Origin: Parabacteroides goldsteinii | GTDB lineage: Bacteria; Bacteroidota; Bacteroidia; Bacteroidales; Tannerellaceae | Length of the DNA: 64,000 nt | Direction: 5' to 3' | NCBI RefSeq assembly: GCF_015550595.1 | Contig: NZ_JADNBB010000017.1 | Span: forward strand, 62,001-126,000 | Shown here: positions 36,407-46,951 of the stretch, piece after piece | How positions within the stretch are numbered: position 1 is the stretch's first letter | Layout of the letters: each line of letters begins with the position of its first letter | The notes under the pieces: generated by a model | What the model was told of the DNA's origin: nothing | The model's input: the letters and a program-made list of their open reading frames with translations, nothing else | Database searches by the model: none | Translations under genes and position numbers: made by a program

Positions 36407-36444
36407 ATCCTTTCGAAAGAAATATATGCTTCTTTCGAAAGGAT
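36407..36444 (-). other. Perfect 15-bp hairpin between cbiK and the TonB receptor gene
   Basis: ATCCTTTCGAAAGAA and TTCTTTCGAAAGGAT form a perfect 15-bp stem with an 8-nt loop. No U-tract follows on either strand, so it is more likely a processing or mRNA-stability element (or an attenuator needing a factor) than a simple terminator. It is annotated in the minus-strand operon sense. Confidence 0.7.
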
Positions 36445-36459
36445 GTAGGGTATAGTCTT

Positions 36460-37374
36460 TTAATCTTTTGCTGCAGCGTACTTTTTTTTCTTATCCATAA
36501 TATTTATCATCTTGTGTTTGGCGGCAAACTTGGCATGATCGATAAATATATTCTGGATTTCCGGATTTTGTCCTAATCCCTGCATAAATACGGAAACCTG
36601 GTAACCTTTCCCTTCCAGTTCCTCTTTCATGTCGACTGCGATATCGTTGTTCGCATGGTCGCCGGCAACGAACATGAAAGGCATTAATAGTACTTTCTTT
36701 GTTTTGCCTGCTTCAAGTTTGGCAACCATATCATCGAAAGAAGGATAACCTTCAACTGTTGTCACATAATAATCGTTGTAACCCTTCGAATGCAACATAT
36801 AATCCATCATCGCATACTGAGCTGTCGCAGGTGTGTATGTGCCATGTCCTACAAGGACGGTTGCACCTTCTTTCGCCCCGTTCTTTGTGATGGCTATTAT
36901 TACATCCTCAAAATCGTGAGGCGTATAAAGCAACGGGTTGCCGATACGTATGTCTTTGAAATCCTTTTCCAAGGGTGCAATGTCTTTGCGAAGCGATTCC
37001 ATTTCCACTCCTTCGATAATGTTGGTTGACTGGATAAGGATATGGGTATATCCGTCGGCTTTCAGTTTTTCCAGTGCTTCCATAGGATTCAGTTTTTCGA
37101 TACCGCGTGCTTTCAGGCGACGTGCGACAATGCGGGAGGTGTAAGCTTCGCGTACTTCCATGCCTTTAAAGGCTTCCTTTGCTTTCAGGTTGATCGCGTC
37201 GATAGTAAGCGCACGGGTGTTGTCATACGTGGTACCGAAATGTACCATTAATAAGGCGGCTTTGTCACCCGGTTGCATGGAGGCCAGCATGTCGGATGCC
37301 TCGAAGTTCTCGCCATCGTGTGCCCAGCACATAGGTGCGAGCATACAAGCAATAAGTAATAGTAAATGTTTCAT
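36460..37374 (-). CDS. cbiK: Exported sirohydrochlorin cobaltochelatase (CbiK type)
   Basis: A 304-aa protein. I start it at MKHLLLLIACMLAPMCWA, a clear export signal probably cut before HDGEN; the 34 upstream codons lie in the riboswitch tail. The mature part is the type II chelatase fold with VHFGTTYDNTR, VGHGTYTPATAQYAMMDY (first metal His), TVEGYPSFDDM (Glu) and MFVAGDHANNDIA (second His), all present. CbiK inserts cobalt into sirohydrochlorin in the cytosol, but exported forms are known (Desulfovibrio CbiKP, and an envelope heme-binding relative in Porphyromonas). A role in envelope cobalt/heme handling is plausible. It is the first gene after the riboswitch. Confidence 0.88.
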   Translation of the reverse strand: MKHLLLLIACMLAPMCWAHDGENFEASDMLASMQPGDKAALLMVHFGTTYDNTRALTIDAINLKAKEAFKGMEVREAYTSRIVARRLKARGIEKLNPMEALEKLKADGYTHILIQSTNIIEGVEMESLRKDIAPLEKDFKDIRIGNPLLYTPHDFEDVIIAITKNGAKEGATVLVGHGTYTPATAQYAMMDYMLHSKGYNDYYVTTVEGYPSFDDMVAKLEAGKTKKVLLMPFMFVAGDHANNDIAVDMKEELEGKGYQVSVFMQGLGQNPEIQNIFIDHAKFAAKHKMINIMDKKKKYAAAKD

Positions 37375-37509
37375 ATAATGTAAATTAAAAGATAGCCTAC
37401 GAATACGACAAGCCCTAATACCGGTAGCCGGTAAACATTTTTTTATGAAAAGAGATTGTCCGTATGTTCTTATCATCCTCCTGACCCCGGGAAGATACGA
37501 TATAAAAAA

Positions 37510-37680
37510 CCTTGGCAGGTTTCCTGACTTGCCCGGAAAGCGACCTTCCCGTCCTTATGCCGGACAGTGGTGTAAGAATGCTTTCCTTCGGAATGGGCTT
37601 TACAGTAGCGGGCACTGTTCCGGATTTTCACCGGATTCCCTTTTATACGATAACCGGAAGTTACCGTATCACCAAAGCGG
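37510..37680 (-). ncRNA. Cobalamin riboswitch upstream of cbiK operon
   Basis: On the minus strand the core reads AAAAGGGAATCCGGTG, AAAATCCGGAACAGTGCC, GCTACTGTAAA, and the B12 box AAGTCAGGAAACCTGCC (37514-37530 on the plus strand). A -7 box TATCTTTG lies upstream at 37684-37691 without a good -33 box. About 135 nt separate it from the cbiK start, enough for an expression platform. It should repress the whole series down to cobK-cbiD when B12 is plentiful. Confidence 0.93.
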
Positions 37681-37833
37681 TGACAAAGATAGAAATTTAT
37701 TTAAAATAAGAGGGATTTTATACTATCTTAATTGATTCTGTCGGAACAACTGCCTTACGGCTTCTGTTTCATTACCACAAGTAAAAACCGGACATAAAAT
37801 GTCTATTTAGTATTAACGCCAAACAGTTTATAT

Positions 37834-39534
37834 ATGGAGTGGTTTGCAGATTTACTCAAACACTATCCGGAACTGGCCATTTTCCTGACGCTGGCTTTCG
37901 GCTTCTGGATCGGTAAGTTCAAGATAGGAAAATTTTCGTTGGGAACCGTCACCAGTGTCTTGCTGGTCGGAGTAATAATCGGACAGTTACATATTGATAT
38001 CGGAGCACCTATCAAGTCGGTATTTTTTCTTTTATTTCTTTTTGCCGTGGGCTACAGTGTAGGCCCGCAGTTCTTTCGCGGACTGAAGAAAGAGGGACTT
38101 CCTCAGGTCCTTTTTGCCGTACTGATGTGTCTGTTCTGTCTGTTTGTCCCTTTCCTATTGGCAAAGTTGATGGGATACAATGCAGGTGAAGCTGCCGGGC
38201 TATTGGCCGGTTCGCAGACGATCTCTGCTGTATTGGGCGTAGCAGAAGATACGATCAACCAGGGAGGACTGAGCGCCGCCGACAAGGCTTCGATGATAAA
38301 CGTGATGCCTGTGGCTTATGCCGTTTCTTATATTTTCGGTACGGCCGGCTCTGCTTGGATCATGAGTGATGTCGCTCCCCGTTTCCTCGGAGGACTGGCT
38401 TCCGTAAAGAAAGCCTGTAAAGAATTAGAGTCGAAGATGGGAACTGACGACGAGAGCGAACAACCCGGTTTTATGCCTGCTGCCCGTCCGATTACTTTTC
38501 GTGCCTATAAGATAAATAACGATTGGTTCGGAGCCGGCAAGACGGTGCAGGAACTGGAAGATTATCTGGAAGGGCAGGGACGGCGTTTGTTCGTCGAACG
38601 TGTCCGTATCAACGGTATTGTATATGAGGTGAAGCCTGATCTGATGCTTATGAAAGGAAACGAGGTCGTATTGAGCGGTCGTCGTGAGTTTGTGATCGGG
38701 GAAGAAGACTGGATCGGAGACGAGGTGAACGATATCGAATTACTGGATTTCCCGGCAGAGACATTGCCGGTCCTGATATCACGCAAGAAATTCGTTGGGA
38801 TGACCGTAGCCCGGCTCCGTAAGGAAAAGGTGATGCATGGTGTCAGTATCAAAAGTATCAAACGTGCAGGTATCAGTATACCGGTATTGGCAGCGACTAA
38901 GATCGATCCGGGTGATATGCTCGAGTTAGTCGGCACCAAGATGGAGGTGAATGAAGCGGCTGCCACATTGGGCTATGCAGATCGTCCGACGAACCAGACG
39001 GATATGGTCTTTGTCGGATTGGGTATCTTTATCGGTGGCGTGATCGGTTCGCTGGCATTGCATTTCGGAGATATTCCGGTCAGCTTGAGTACAAGCGGTG
39101 GAGCACTGATTGCCGGACTGGTGTTCGGGTGGCTTCGTTCCAAACATCCTACTTTCGGCCGTATCCCGGAACCATCGCTCTGGGTATTGAATAATGTCGG
39201 ACTGAATATGTTTATCGCTGTTGTCGGCATTACGGCCGGGCCGAGTTTTGTGACCGGCTTTAAGGAAGTAGGCGTGAGCCTGTTTGTGATCGGTGCACTG
39301 GCAACGACCATCCCGCTGATAGCAGGTGTCCTGATGGGACGTTACCTCTTTAAGTTCCACCCGGCTATCACATTGGGTTGTACTTCCGGTGCACGAACGA
39401 CAACCGCCGCCCTCGGTGCCGTGGAAGATGCAGTGGAGAGCCAGACACCGGCCCTAGGTTATACTGTTACATACGCTGTCGGCAATACTCTGTTGATTAT
39501 CTGGGGAGTCGTGATTGTCTTATTGATGAATTGA
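37834..39534 (+). CDS. Aspartate:alanine exchanger family transporter
   Basis: A 566-aa inner-membrane protein of the AspT/YidE family. It has two membrane halves (about 10-190 and 385-565, each with four to six helices and paired motifs such as [16 protein letters not shown] and [16 protein letters not shown]) around a soluble part. The soluble part (205-375) holds two TrkA-C (RCK_C) domains. [16 protein letters not shown] and [19 protein letters not shown] are the matching helix-breaking motifs. It lies 36 bp before an aspartate 4-decarboxylase, so electrogenic aspartate-in/alanine-out exchange is very likely. Confidence 0.9.
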   Translation: MEWFADLLKHYPELAIFLTLAFGFWIGKFKIGKFSLGTVTSVLLVGVIIGQLHIDIGAPIKSVFFLLFLFAVGYSVGPQFFRGLKKEGLPQVLFAVLMCLFCLFVPFLLAKLMGYNAGEAAGLLAGSQTISAVLGVAEDTINQGGLSAADKASMINVMPVAYAVSYIFGTAGSAWIMSDVAPRFLGGLASVKKACKELESKMGTDDESEQPGFMPAARPITFRAYKINNDWFGAGKTVQELEDYLEGQGRRLFVERVRINGIVYEVKPDLMLMKGNEVVLSGRREFVIGEEDWIGDEVNDIELLDFPAETLPVLISRKKFVGMTVARLRKEKVMHGVSIKSIKRAGISIPVLAATKIDPGDMLELVGTKMEVNEAAATLGYADRPTNQTDMVFVGLGIFIGGVIGSLALHFGDIPVSLSTSGGALIAGLVFGWLRSKHPTFGRIPEPSLWVLNNVGLNMFIAVVGITAGPSFVTGFKEVGVSLFVIGALATTIPLIAGVLMGRYLFKFHPAITLGCTSGARTTTAALGAVEDAVESQTPALGYTVTYAVGNTLLIIWGVVIVLLMN

Positions 39535-39570
39535 CAATTTGAAATTTATAAATCATATAATAATGTATAT

Positions 39571-41226
39571 ATGGAAGAAAGAGTAATTACCCGTGAATAC
39601 GAAAAGAAGATGTCGGAGATCAGCCCCTTCGAATTGAAGAACATCCTGATCGATCTCGCTGACGAGAGTGCCTGTAAAAGCACTCATATCATGTTGAATG
39701 CCGGACGAGGTAACCCGAATTGGATCGCAACGACACCTCGTGAAGCCTTCTTTCTGCTTGGCCAGTTCGGAATGGAAGAATGCCGTCGCGGAACCAAGTT
39801 GGAAGACGGTATGGTCGGTTTGGCCGGTGTGCCGGAGAAAAAGCGCATTGCTGTCCGTTTCAAGGAATTTCTGGATAAACATGAAGAAACACCCGGTTCC
39901 CGCCTGTTAAGAGATACTTACGAATATATGGTCCGTGAAAAGGGTGTCGATGAAAACGACCTCGTACATGAATGGACCGAAGGGGTGATTGGTGATCAAT
40001 ACCCGGTCCCGGACCGTATCCTGAAATATACGGAAGTGTTGGTAGAAGACTATCTGAAGCTGGCACTTTGCAATAACCATCCGCCCAAAGGTAAGTTCGA
40101 CCTTTTTGCAACAGAAGGCGGGACAGCCGCCATGTGTTATATCTTCGACTCCCTGCAACAGAACTTCCTGTTGAATAAAGGCGATAAGATCGTCCTGTTT
40201 GCTCCGGTCTTTACTCCCTATATCGAAATACCCGAACAGGCGCGTTACTTGTTCGATGTGATCGAGATCCACGCTTTAAAAATGACTGGCGACGGATATC
40301 ATACCTGGCAATATCAGGAAAAAGACCTTGATGTACTGAAAGATCCTTCGGTCAAGGCCGCCTTTATCGTTAACCCGAGCAACCCGCCATCTTATGCATT
40401 GACAGAAGGCCTGACAGAACGTATCGTCGATATCGTCACCAATTTTAATCCGAACCTGATGATTATAACCGATGATGTGTATGCTACTTTTGTCCCGGGC
40501 TTCCGCTCTTTAATGTCGGTATTGCCGGATAACACGTTATGTGTATACTCTTTCTCCAAATATTTTGGAGCGACCGGTTGGCGCCTGGCAGTGGTGGCTT
40601 TGCACGAAGACAATATCTATGACCGGATGATTGCCGATCTGCCGGACGATAAAAAAGCGGCATTGAATAAACGTTACGACAGTATCATGATCGATCCGTC
40701 AACAATGAAATTTATCGACCGAATGGTTGCCGACAGCCGCCAGGTCGCATTGAATCATACGGCCGGTCTTTCCCTGCCACAGCAGACTCAGATGGCTTTG
40801 TTTTCCGCTTTCTCCCTGTTGGATGCGGAAAATTTCTATCAGTCGAGAATGATCGAGATCATACACGAACGCCTGCATACACTTTGGGAAAGCACAGGTT
40901 TTACCTTGTTGGACGACCCGCTTCGTGCCGGCTATTACAGTGAAATAGATATGGAAGTCTGGGCAAAGAAATTTTACGGAGACGAGTTTGTGGAATATCT
41001 GAAAGCCAATTATGAACCTGTCGATGTGGTGTTCCGCCTGGCACAGGAAACGGCTCTGGTTCTACTGAATGGCGGTGGCTTCGATGCCCCCGAATGGTCT
41101 GTTCGTGCTTCCCTGGCTAATCTGAAAACAGAAGATTATGTCAGGATCGGAGAGGGGATAGCCTCTATTCTTCATAGCTATGCCGAAAAATGGAAGGAGT
41201 CGGAAGGAAATAAAATCAATCATTAA
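39571..41226 (+). CDS. asdA: Aspartate 4-decarboxylase (bifunctional aspartate aminotransferase)
   Basis: A 551-aa PLP enzyme, longer than ordinary aspartate aminotransferases and at the family length. NAGRGNPNWIATTPREAF marks the N-terminus, and the Schiff-base lysine is in VYSFSKYFGATGWRLAV. It converts L-aspartate to L-alanine and CO2 using a proton, with some transaminase activity. With the exchanger gene just upstream this gives a proton-motive decarboxylation cycle and acid protection. It is followed by a strong terminator. Confidence 0.94.
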   Translation: MEERVITREYEKKMSEISPFELKNILIDLADESACKSTHIMLNAGRGNPNWIATTPREAFFLLGQFGMEECRRGTKLEDGMVGLAGVPEKKRIAVRFKEFLDKHEETPGSRLLRDTYEYMVREKGVDENDLVHEWTEGVIGDQYPVPDRILKYTEVLVEDYLKLALCNNHPPKGKFDLFATEGGTAAMCYIFDSLQQNFLLNKGDKIVLFAPVFTPYIEIPEQARYLFDVIEIHALKMTGDGYHTWQYQEKDLDVLKDPSVKAAFIVNPSNPPSYALTEGLTERIVDIVTNFNPNLMIITDDVYATFVPGFRSLMSVLPDNTLCVYSFSKYFGATGWRLAVVALHEDNIYDRMIADLPDDKKAALNKRYDSIMIDPSTMKFIDRMVADSRQVALNHTAGLSLPQQTQMALFSAFSLLDAENFYQSRMIEIIHERLHTLWESTGFTLLDDPLRAGYYSEIDMEVWAKKFYGDEFVEYLKANYEPVDVVFRLAQETALVLLNGGGFDAPEWSVRASLANLKTEDYVRIGEGIASILHSYAEKWKESEGNKINH

Positions 41227-41255
41227 ATAAACAGCGATTATTGCTGAACAAAATG

Positions 41256-41301
41256 AGTTCGCCTTGCGTTCTATTAATAAATGTAGAATGTAAGGCGAAC
41301 T
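41256..41301 (+). terminator. Terminator after asdA
   Basis: AGTTCGCCTTGCGTTCTA pairs with TAGAATGTAAGGCGAACT (18-bp arms, two mismatches, 10-nt loop) followed by TTCTTT. The rest of the gap to 41520 has a -7 box TATATTTG (41390-41397) that may serve aconitase, without a well-spaced -33 box. Confidence 0.8.
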
Positions 41302-41520
41302 TTCTTTATATAATAGAGACTGACTTTTATAATAGATACTCTCTATTGAACCATAGAAATTATTGAATGAAACGTATTCTGATATAATATATATTTGTTA
41401 AGAATTAAATCAGACAGGTAAAAGTTTTATGATGTCTTATATATTACATTCCATCCGATGACAAGTCGGTATATTGCGTGAAAAACATTCTGATAAACAA
41501 ACAACTAATAAGATTACGAT

Positions 41521-43767
41521 ATGGTGTACGACATTGAAATGCTGAGAAGCTTCTATTCAAGTTTTCCGAAACGGGTGGATATAGCCCGTGAAAAGATTGG
41601 CCGCCCGATGACATTGGCTGAAAAAATCTTATATGCTCATTTATATGATGAAGATGCACTGCGCCTGTTCAGACGTGGCGACGATTATGTGAATTTCCGT
41701 CCCGACCGTGTGGCGATGCAGGATGCAACAGCCCAGATGGCTTTACTGCAATTTATGAATGCAGGGAAAGATAAATCGGCTGTTCCGGCAACCGTCCACT
41801 GCGATCACCTGATCCAGGCGAATATCGGAGCGAAAGCGGATATTGAAACGGCTACCAAAGGAAACAGCGAAGTATATGATTTCCTCAAATCCGTATCCGA
41901 TAAGTTCGGTATCGGTTTTTGGAAACCGGGAGCCGGAATTATCCACCAGGTGGTATTGGAAAACTATGCTTTCCCCGGTGGAATGATGGTCGGTACCGAC
42001 TCTCACACGCCGAATGCCGGTGGCCTCGGAATGGTGGCTATCGGAGTTGGAGGTGCCGATGCTGTCGACGTAATGACCGGAATGGAATGGGAATTGAAGA
42101 TGCCGAAATTGATCGGTGTCAAATTGACCGGACGCTTGAGCGGCTGGGCTTCTCCTAAGGATGTGATCTTGAAGTTGGCCGGTATCCTGACCGTAAAAGG
42201 AGGGACAAATGCCATCATAGAATATTTCGGTGACGGTGCTTCTTCTATCTCTGCAACCGGGAAAGCTACTATTTGTAATATGGGTGCTGAAGTAGGAGCT
42301 ACTACATCCCTGTTCCCGTACGACCTGAATATGGCGACTTACCTGCGTGCTACCGGACGTGATACGGTTGCCGCCTGGGCCGATGCTATTCAGGATTATC
42401 TGGAAGCAGATATGGAAGTGAGAGCGCAGCCGGACGAATATTACGACCGGGTGATCGTGATCAACCTGTCTGAACTCGAACCGCATATCAACGGTCCGTT
42501 TACTCCGGATGCTGCAACGCCTATCTCTGAATTTGCAGCTAAAGTAAAAGCTAACGGTTATCCCCGTAAGATGGAAGTGGGCCTGATCGGTTCGTGTACG
42601 AACTCGTCCTATCAGGACTTGAGCCGTGCCGTTTCTATCGCCCGTCAGGCTTTTGAAGATAAGATTCCTGTTGCCGCTCCGCTGATCATCAATCCGGGAT
42701 CGGAACAGATCCGCTATACTGCCGAACGCGATGGTATTATCGGTGACTTCGAGAAAGTGGGAGCCACCATCATGGCAAACGCTTGTGGACCGTGTATCGG
42801 CCAGTGGAAACGTCATACCGACGATAATACCCGTAAGAATTCTATTGTAACCTCCTTTAACCGTAATTTCGCCAAACGTGCGGATGGCAATCCGAACACA
42901 CATGCCTTTGTCGCTTCACCGGAACTGACGCTGGCACTGACTATTGCCGGTGACCTTTGTTTCAATCCGTTGACCGATACGTTGAAGACGGAAGATGGTC
43001 GTGAAGTAAAACTCAAAGAACCGCAGGGAACAGATTTTCCTCCTAAAGGATTTGATGTAAAAGATAATGGTTATCTGGCTCCGACCGGAAAGAATACGGA
43101 TGTAAGGATAAATCCTGAGTCAAACCGTTTACAGGCTTTGCAGCCTTTTGCTCCGTGGGATGGCAACGATCTGTTGGACATGCCATTACTTATCAAGGCG
43201 GAAGGAAAATGTACGACAGACCATATTTCGATGGCAGGTCCTTGGCTGCGTTTTCGTGGTCATCTGGAAAATATCTCCGACAATATGCTGATGGGAGCTG
43301 TCAACGCTTTCAATGGTAAAACAAATGCCGTATTGAACCAGCTTACTGATGAATATGAAGCTGTTTCTGCCGTTGCCAAGCAATATAAAGCAAAAGGAAT
43401 CTCGTCCATCGTTGTTGCCGAAGAAAACTACGGTGAAGGTTCTTCCCGCGAACATGCTGCTATGGAGCCCCGCTTCCTGAATGTAAAGGTGATCCTTGCC
43501 AAGAGTTTTGCCCGTATTCACGAGACGAACCTGAAGAAACAGGGAATGCTTGCCCTGACGTTTGCAAATAAAGATGATTATAATAAGATTCGTGAAAACG
43601 ATCATATCTCCATCATCGGTCTGAAAGACTTTGCACCCGACAAGCCATTGACTGCCGTTCTTATACATGCAGACGGTTCGCAGGAATCGTTCCCGGTAAA
43701 TCATACATACAACGATTTGCAGATCAAATGGTTTAAGGCTGGGGCAGCACTGAATGTAGTACATTAA
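41521..43767 (+). CDS. acn: Aconitate hydratase
   Basis: A 748-aa iron-sulfur enzyme of the mitochondrial-type aconitase group. The cluster cysteines are in [10 protein letters not shown] and [11 protein letters not shown]. The substrate-binding [18 protein letters not shown] lies in the C-terminal swivel domain, and HCDHLIQ and [13 protein letters not shown] in the N-terminal part. It turns citrate into isocitrate. It is first of three genes (with icd and gltA, gaps 34 and 19 bp) for the oxidative branch leading to 2-oxoglutarate, which anaerobic Bacteroidales use for glutamate synthesis. Confidence 0.97.
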   Translation: MVYDIEMLRSFYSSFPKRVDIAREKIGRPMTLAEKILYAHLYDEDALRLFRRGDDYVNFRPDRVAMQDATAQMALLQFMNAGKDKSAVPATVHCDHLIQANIGAKADIETATKGNSEVYDFLKSVSDKFGIGFWKPGAGIIHQVVLENYAFPGGMMVGTDSHTPNAGGLGMVAIGVGGADAVDVMTGMEWELKMPKLIGVKLTGRLSGWASPKDVILKLAGILTVKGGTNAIIEYFGDGASSISATGKATICNMGAEVGATTSLFPYDLNMATYLRATGRDTVAAWADAIQDYLEADMEVRAQPDEYYDRVIVINLSELEPHINGPFTPDAATPISEFAAKVKANGYPRKMEVGLIGSCTNSSYQDLSRAVSIARQAFEDKIPVAAPLIINPGSEQIRYTAERDGIIGDFEKVGATIMANACGPCIGQWKRHTDDNTRKNSIVTSFNRNFAKRADGNPNTHAFVASPELTLALTIAGDLCFNPLTDTLKTEDGREVKLKEPQGTDFPPKGFDVKDNGYLAPTGKNTDVRINPESNRLQALQPFAPWDGNDLLDMPLLIKAEGKCTTDHISMAGPWLRFRGHLENISDNMLMGAVNAFNGKTNAVLNQLTDEYEAVSAVAKQYKAKGISSIVVAEENYGEGSSREHAAMEPRFLNVKVILAKSFARIHETNLKKQGMLALTFANKDDYNKIRENDHISIIGLKDFAPDKPLTAVLIHADGSQESFPVNHTYNDLQIKWFKAGAALNVVH

Positions 43768-43801
43768 TAGGAAAGTTTAAAACAACTAATAAGCTAACAA
43801 C

Positions 43802-45061
43802 ATGCATAAAATAACAAAACAAAAAGACCATTTGATCGTTCCTGATAAGGTTGTTATTCCTTTTATCGAAGGAGATGGCGTAGGAGCTGAGATCACTCCG
43901 GTCAGCCAAAAGATAGTAAATGCAGCTATCGAAAAAGCCTATGACGGTAAACGGGCTATCGAATGGAAAGAAGTACTGGCCGGCGAGAAAGCTTTCAATA
44001 AGACCGGAAGTTGGCTTCCCGATGAAACGATGGATGCTTTCCGCGAATATATGGTTGGGATCAAAGGTCCGTTGACCACTCCGATCGGCGGTGGTATCCG
44101 CTCGCTGAATGTCGCTTTGCGCCAGACTTTGGATCTTTATGTCTGCCTGCGCCCTGTTCGTTGGTTCAAAGGTGTTGTTTCTCCGGTACGCGAACCGCAG
44201 AAGGTCGATATGTATATCTTCCGAGAGAATACCGAAGATATCTATGCCGGTATCGAATGGCAACAAGGAACACCCGAAGCCCATAAGTTTCTAAAGTTCC
44301 TGACGGAAGAAATGGGAGTGACTAAAGTTCGTTTCCCCGAAACCTCTTCATTCGGCGTAAAACCCGTATCTGTAGAAGGAACCGAACGCTTGGTACGTGC
44401 CGCTATCGAATTCGCCTTGACCAACAAATTGCCGAGTGTAACGCTTGTACATAAAGGCAATATTATGAAGTTCACCGAGGGTGGCTTCAAACTCTGGGGC
44501 TATGCTCTGGCAGAACGTGAGTTTGCCGACAAGACATTCACCTGGCCGCAATACGAAAAGATCAAAAAGGAGAAAGGCGAAGCCGAGGCCGTCAAAGCCA
44601 TGTTCGATGCCTCTGCTGCCGGAAAAGTCATCATCAAGGATGTTATTGCCGATGCCTTTCTACAGAACACTTTATTGATCCCGGAAGAATATTCCGTCAT
44701 CGCAACGCTCAATCTGAACGGTGATTATATCTCCGACCAGTTGGCTGCTATGGTAGGCGGTATCGGAATCGCTCCCGGCGCCAATATCAATTACGACAGC
44801 GGTTATGCCATTTTCGAAGCAACACACGGTACGGCTCCTAACATTGCCGGAAAGAATATTGTAAATCCGTCGTCCCTCTTGCTTTCATCCGTGATGATGC
44901 TTGAATATATGGGATGGAATGAAGCAGCCAACCTGATTACGGCTGCTATGGAAAAAGCTTTCTCGAAAGGAGATGCGACGAATGACCTGGCTCGTTTCAT
45001 GCCGGCAGGAAAATCTCTTGGCACTAGGGAGTTTGGTGATTGTATCATATCTTTATTGTAA
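43802..45061 (+). CDS. icd: Isocitrate dehydrogenase (NADP type)
   Basis: A 419-aa enzyme of the E. coli Icd type. [19 protein letters not shown] is at the start, [17 protein letters not shown] binds isocitrate, the [14 protein letters not shown] block is intact, and [23 protein letters not shown] (in two parts, coenzyme loop) is complete. It makes 2-oxoglutarate, CO2 and NAD(P)H. NADP preference is the usual state of this subgroup and was not tested here. It is the middle gene of the acn-icd-gltA operon. Confidence 0.97.
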   Translation: MHKITKQKDHLIVPDKVVIPFIEGDGVGAEITPVSQKIVNAAIEKAYDGKRAIEWKEVLAGEKAFNKTGSWLPDETMDAFREYMVGIKGPLTTPIGGGIRSLNVALRQTLDLYVCLRPVRWFKGVVSPVREPQKVDMYIFRENTEDIYAGIEWQQGTPEAHKFLKFLTEEMGVTKVRFPETSSFGVKPVSVEGTERLVRAAIEFALTNKLPSVTLVHKGNIMKFTEGGFKLWGYALAEREFADKTFTWPQYEKIKKEKGEAEAVKAMFDASAAGKVIIKDVIADAFLQNTLLIPEEYSVIATLNLNGDYISDQLAAMVGGIGIAPGANINYDSGYAIFEATHGTAPNIAGKNIVNPSSLLLSSVMMLEYMGWNEAANLITAAMEKAFSKGDATNDLARFMPAGKSLGTREFGDCIISLL

Positions 45062-45080
45062 CCTCATAAAATAATTAGTC

Positions 45081-46427
45081 ATGAAGAAAGAATATCTTAT
45101 CTATAAACTGTCGGATGCATCAAAGGATGCCTGTAAGATCGACAATGAACTTTTCCCGATGTATAATGTGAAACGCGGTCTGCGCAACGAAGACGGTAGC
45201 GGTGTTTTGGTTGGATTAACCAAGATCGGTAACGTAGTAGGTTACGAGCGTTTGCCGGAAAACGGTGGTTTGAAAGCTATTCCCGGTAAACTGTTTTACA
45301 GAGGGTACGATGTGGAAGATTTGGCACATGCCTTGATTAAAGAGAAACGTTTCGGTTTTGAGGAAGTGGCTTATCTGTTGCTTTCCGGTAAGTTGCCCGA
45401 TAAGGAAGAACTGGCCTCTTTTAAAGGTCTGATCTGCGACAACATGCCGTTGGAGCAGAAGACCAAAATGAATATCCTCGACCTGGAAGGACAGAATATC
45501 ATGAATATCCTTGCCCGTAGCGTATTGGAAATGTATACTTTCGATCCGAATCCCGACGATACCTCGCGTGACAACCTGATGCGCCAGTCCATCGAGCTGA
45601 TCTCCCGTTTCCCAACCATCATCGCTTATGCATATAATATATTCCGTCATAGTACACACGGACGTTCTTTGCATATCCGTCATCCGCATGAAAACCTGTC
45701 GCTTGCAGAAAACTTCCTGCACATGCTGAAGAAAGACTTTACCGAACTCGATGCACGTACACTCGATTTATTGCTTGTCTTGCAGGCCGAACACGGTGGT
45801 GGTAACAACTCGACCTTTACTGTTCGTGTAACCAGTTCGACCGGAACGGATACTTATTCATCCATTGCAGCCGGTATAGGTTCGCTGAAAGGCCCGTTAC
45901 ACGGAGGTGCCAATATCCAGGTCGTAGATATGTTTAACCACCTGAAAGAAAATATCGGTGATTGGAAGAATGTGGATGAAATCGATACTTATTTCATGCG
46001 TATGCTGAATAAGGAGGCTTACAATAAAACGGGCCTGATCTATGGTATCGGTCATGCCGTCTATACAATATCCGACCCGCGTGCCATTGTCTTGAAGGAG
46101 CTGGCCCGTGATCTGGCAAAGGAAAAGGGACGTGAAGAAGAATTTGCCTTCCTCGAACTTTTGGAAGAGCGTGCTATCGAATGTTTCGCCAAACATAAAG
46201 GAACGAAGAAACGTGTCTCTTCAAACGTGGACTTCTATTCCGGCTTCGTTTATGAAATGATCGGCTTGCCGCAGGAAATTTATACGCCGCTGTTCGCCAT
46301 GGCCCGTATCGTCGGTTGGACAGCCCACCGTATCGAAGAGCTTCATTTCGACGGCAAACGTATTATCCGTCCGGCTTATAAGAATGTTTTGGAAGATACG
46401 ACCTATGTTCCGATTGCGGAACGTTGA
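45081..46427 (+). CDS. gltA: Citrate synthase
   Basis: A 448-aa enzyme. Active-site blocks are LQAEHGGGNNSTFTVRV, GSLKGPLHGGANIQV, YGIGHAVYTISDPRA and NVDFYSGFVYEMIGLP (the catalytic Asp). The N-terminal extension of about 60 residues before VGYERLPENG is somewhat longer than in E. coli. It condenses oxaloacetate with acetyl-CoA. It ends the operon and is followed directly by a perfect terminator. Confidence 0.96.
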   Translation: MKKEYLIYKLSDASKDACKIDNELFPMYNVKRGLRNEDGSGVLVGLTKIGNVVGYERLPENGGLKAIPGKLFYRGYDVEDLAHALIKEKRFGFEEVAYLLLSGKLPDKEELASFKGLICDNMPLEQKTKMNILDLEGQNIMNILARSVLEMYTFDPNPDDTSRDNLMRQSIELISRFPTIIAYAYNIFRHSTHGRSLHIRHPHENLSLAENFLHMLKKDFTELDARTLDLLLVLQAEHGGGNNSTFTVRVTSSTGTDTYSSIAAGIGSLKGPLHGGANIQVVDMFNHLKENIGDWKNVDEIDTYFMRMLNKEAYNKTGLIYGIGHAVYTISDPRAIVLKELARDLAKEKGREEEFAFLELLEERAIECFAKHKGTKKRVSSNVDFYSGFVYEMIGLPQEIYTPLFAMARIVGWTAHRIEELHFDGKRIIRPAYKNVLEDTTYVPIAER

Positions 46428-46433
46428 TATAAT

Positions 46434-46468
46434 AAGGGTGTGGCAAAAAAACACTTTGCCACACCCTT
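46434..46468 (+). terminator. Terminator after gltA
   Basis: AAGGGTGTGGCAAA and TTTGCCACACCCTT are perfectly complementary (14 bp) across a 7-nt loop, followed by a T-rich tract. Confidence 0.92.
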
Positions 46469-46484
46469 GCTTTCTTACTTTGTG

Positions 46485-46945
46485 TTATAATACGACTTTG
46501 AAACTTTCCTTGCCGATACGGATCAGATAGATACCGGTCGGAAGTTGAACCAGGATTCTATCTCATACTTTCCGGCTACCGGATCGGTTACAGCACCTTC
46601 AACGGCCGGAAGCGTTACCGTATTGTAAATCGGAGTGGGGTTGGGTTCGGGATTTGGTTTAGGGTCAGGATCAGGAACCGGATCGGGTTTCACCTCTTTG
46701 GGGCTGAATGTGGCACTTACCGTCACATCATCTGTTACAGTATAGGGAGAACCGCTATCAAATTTTGATCCGTTTACCGTTAATTCTTCCAGATCGTATT
46801 TGTCATTAGCCGGAGTTGTGGTGATTGTCAGGATGGTGTTGTAGGGAACCTGATCGTTGTTATTTACTTCTGTCGCGGAACTGCTTTGGGAATCTACATA
46901 GGTTACCGATAGGGTCCCGTTGTCAGGTGTGTTGAGCGTAACTAT
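46485..46945 (-). pseudogene. C-terminal remnant of a secreted repeat protein with a sorting-type tail
   Basis: Read on the minus strand, a beta repeat (VTLNTPDNGTLSVTYVDS, then DLEELTVNGSKFDSGSPY and VTVSATF) is followed by a PDP/PNP linker (about 25 residues of alternating Pro, Asp, Asn and Lys). Then comes AVTDPVAGKYEIES and, after a frameshift near 46556, LVQLPTGIYLIRIGKESFKVVL. The last piece is a type IX secretion C-terminal tail. The N-terminal part is missing and the frame is broken, so it is a dead fragment. The repeat resembles the Listeria-Bacteroides type. Confidence 0.65.
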
Positions 46946-46951
46946 ATATAT

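Noticed and set aside
37435-37509. Extra transcription unit upstream of cbiK on the plus strand
   Set aside because: Short frames here fall inside the riboswitch and its expression platform on the minus strand, which explains the conserved sequence.
41743-42903. Long open frame of 386 codons on the minus strand
   Set aside because: It lies wholly opposite the aconitase gene, is rich in Arg, His and Ser as antisense frames of such genes are, and has no recognisable domain.
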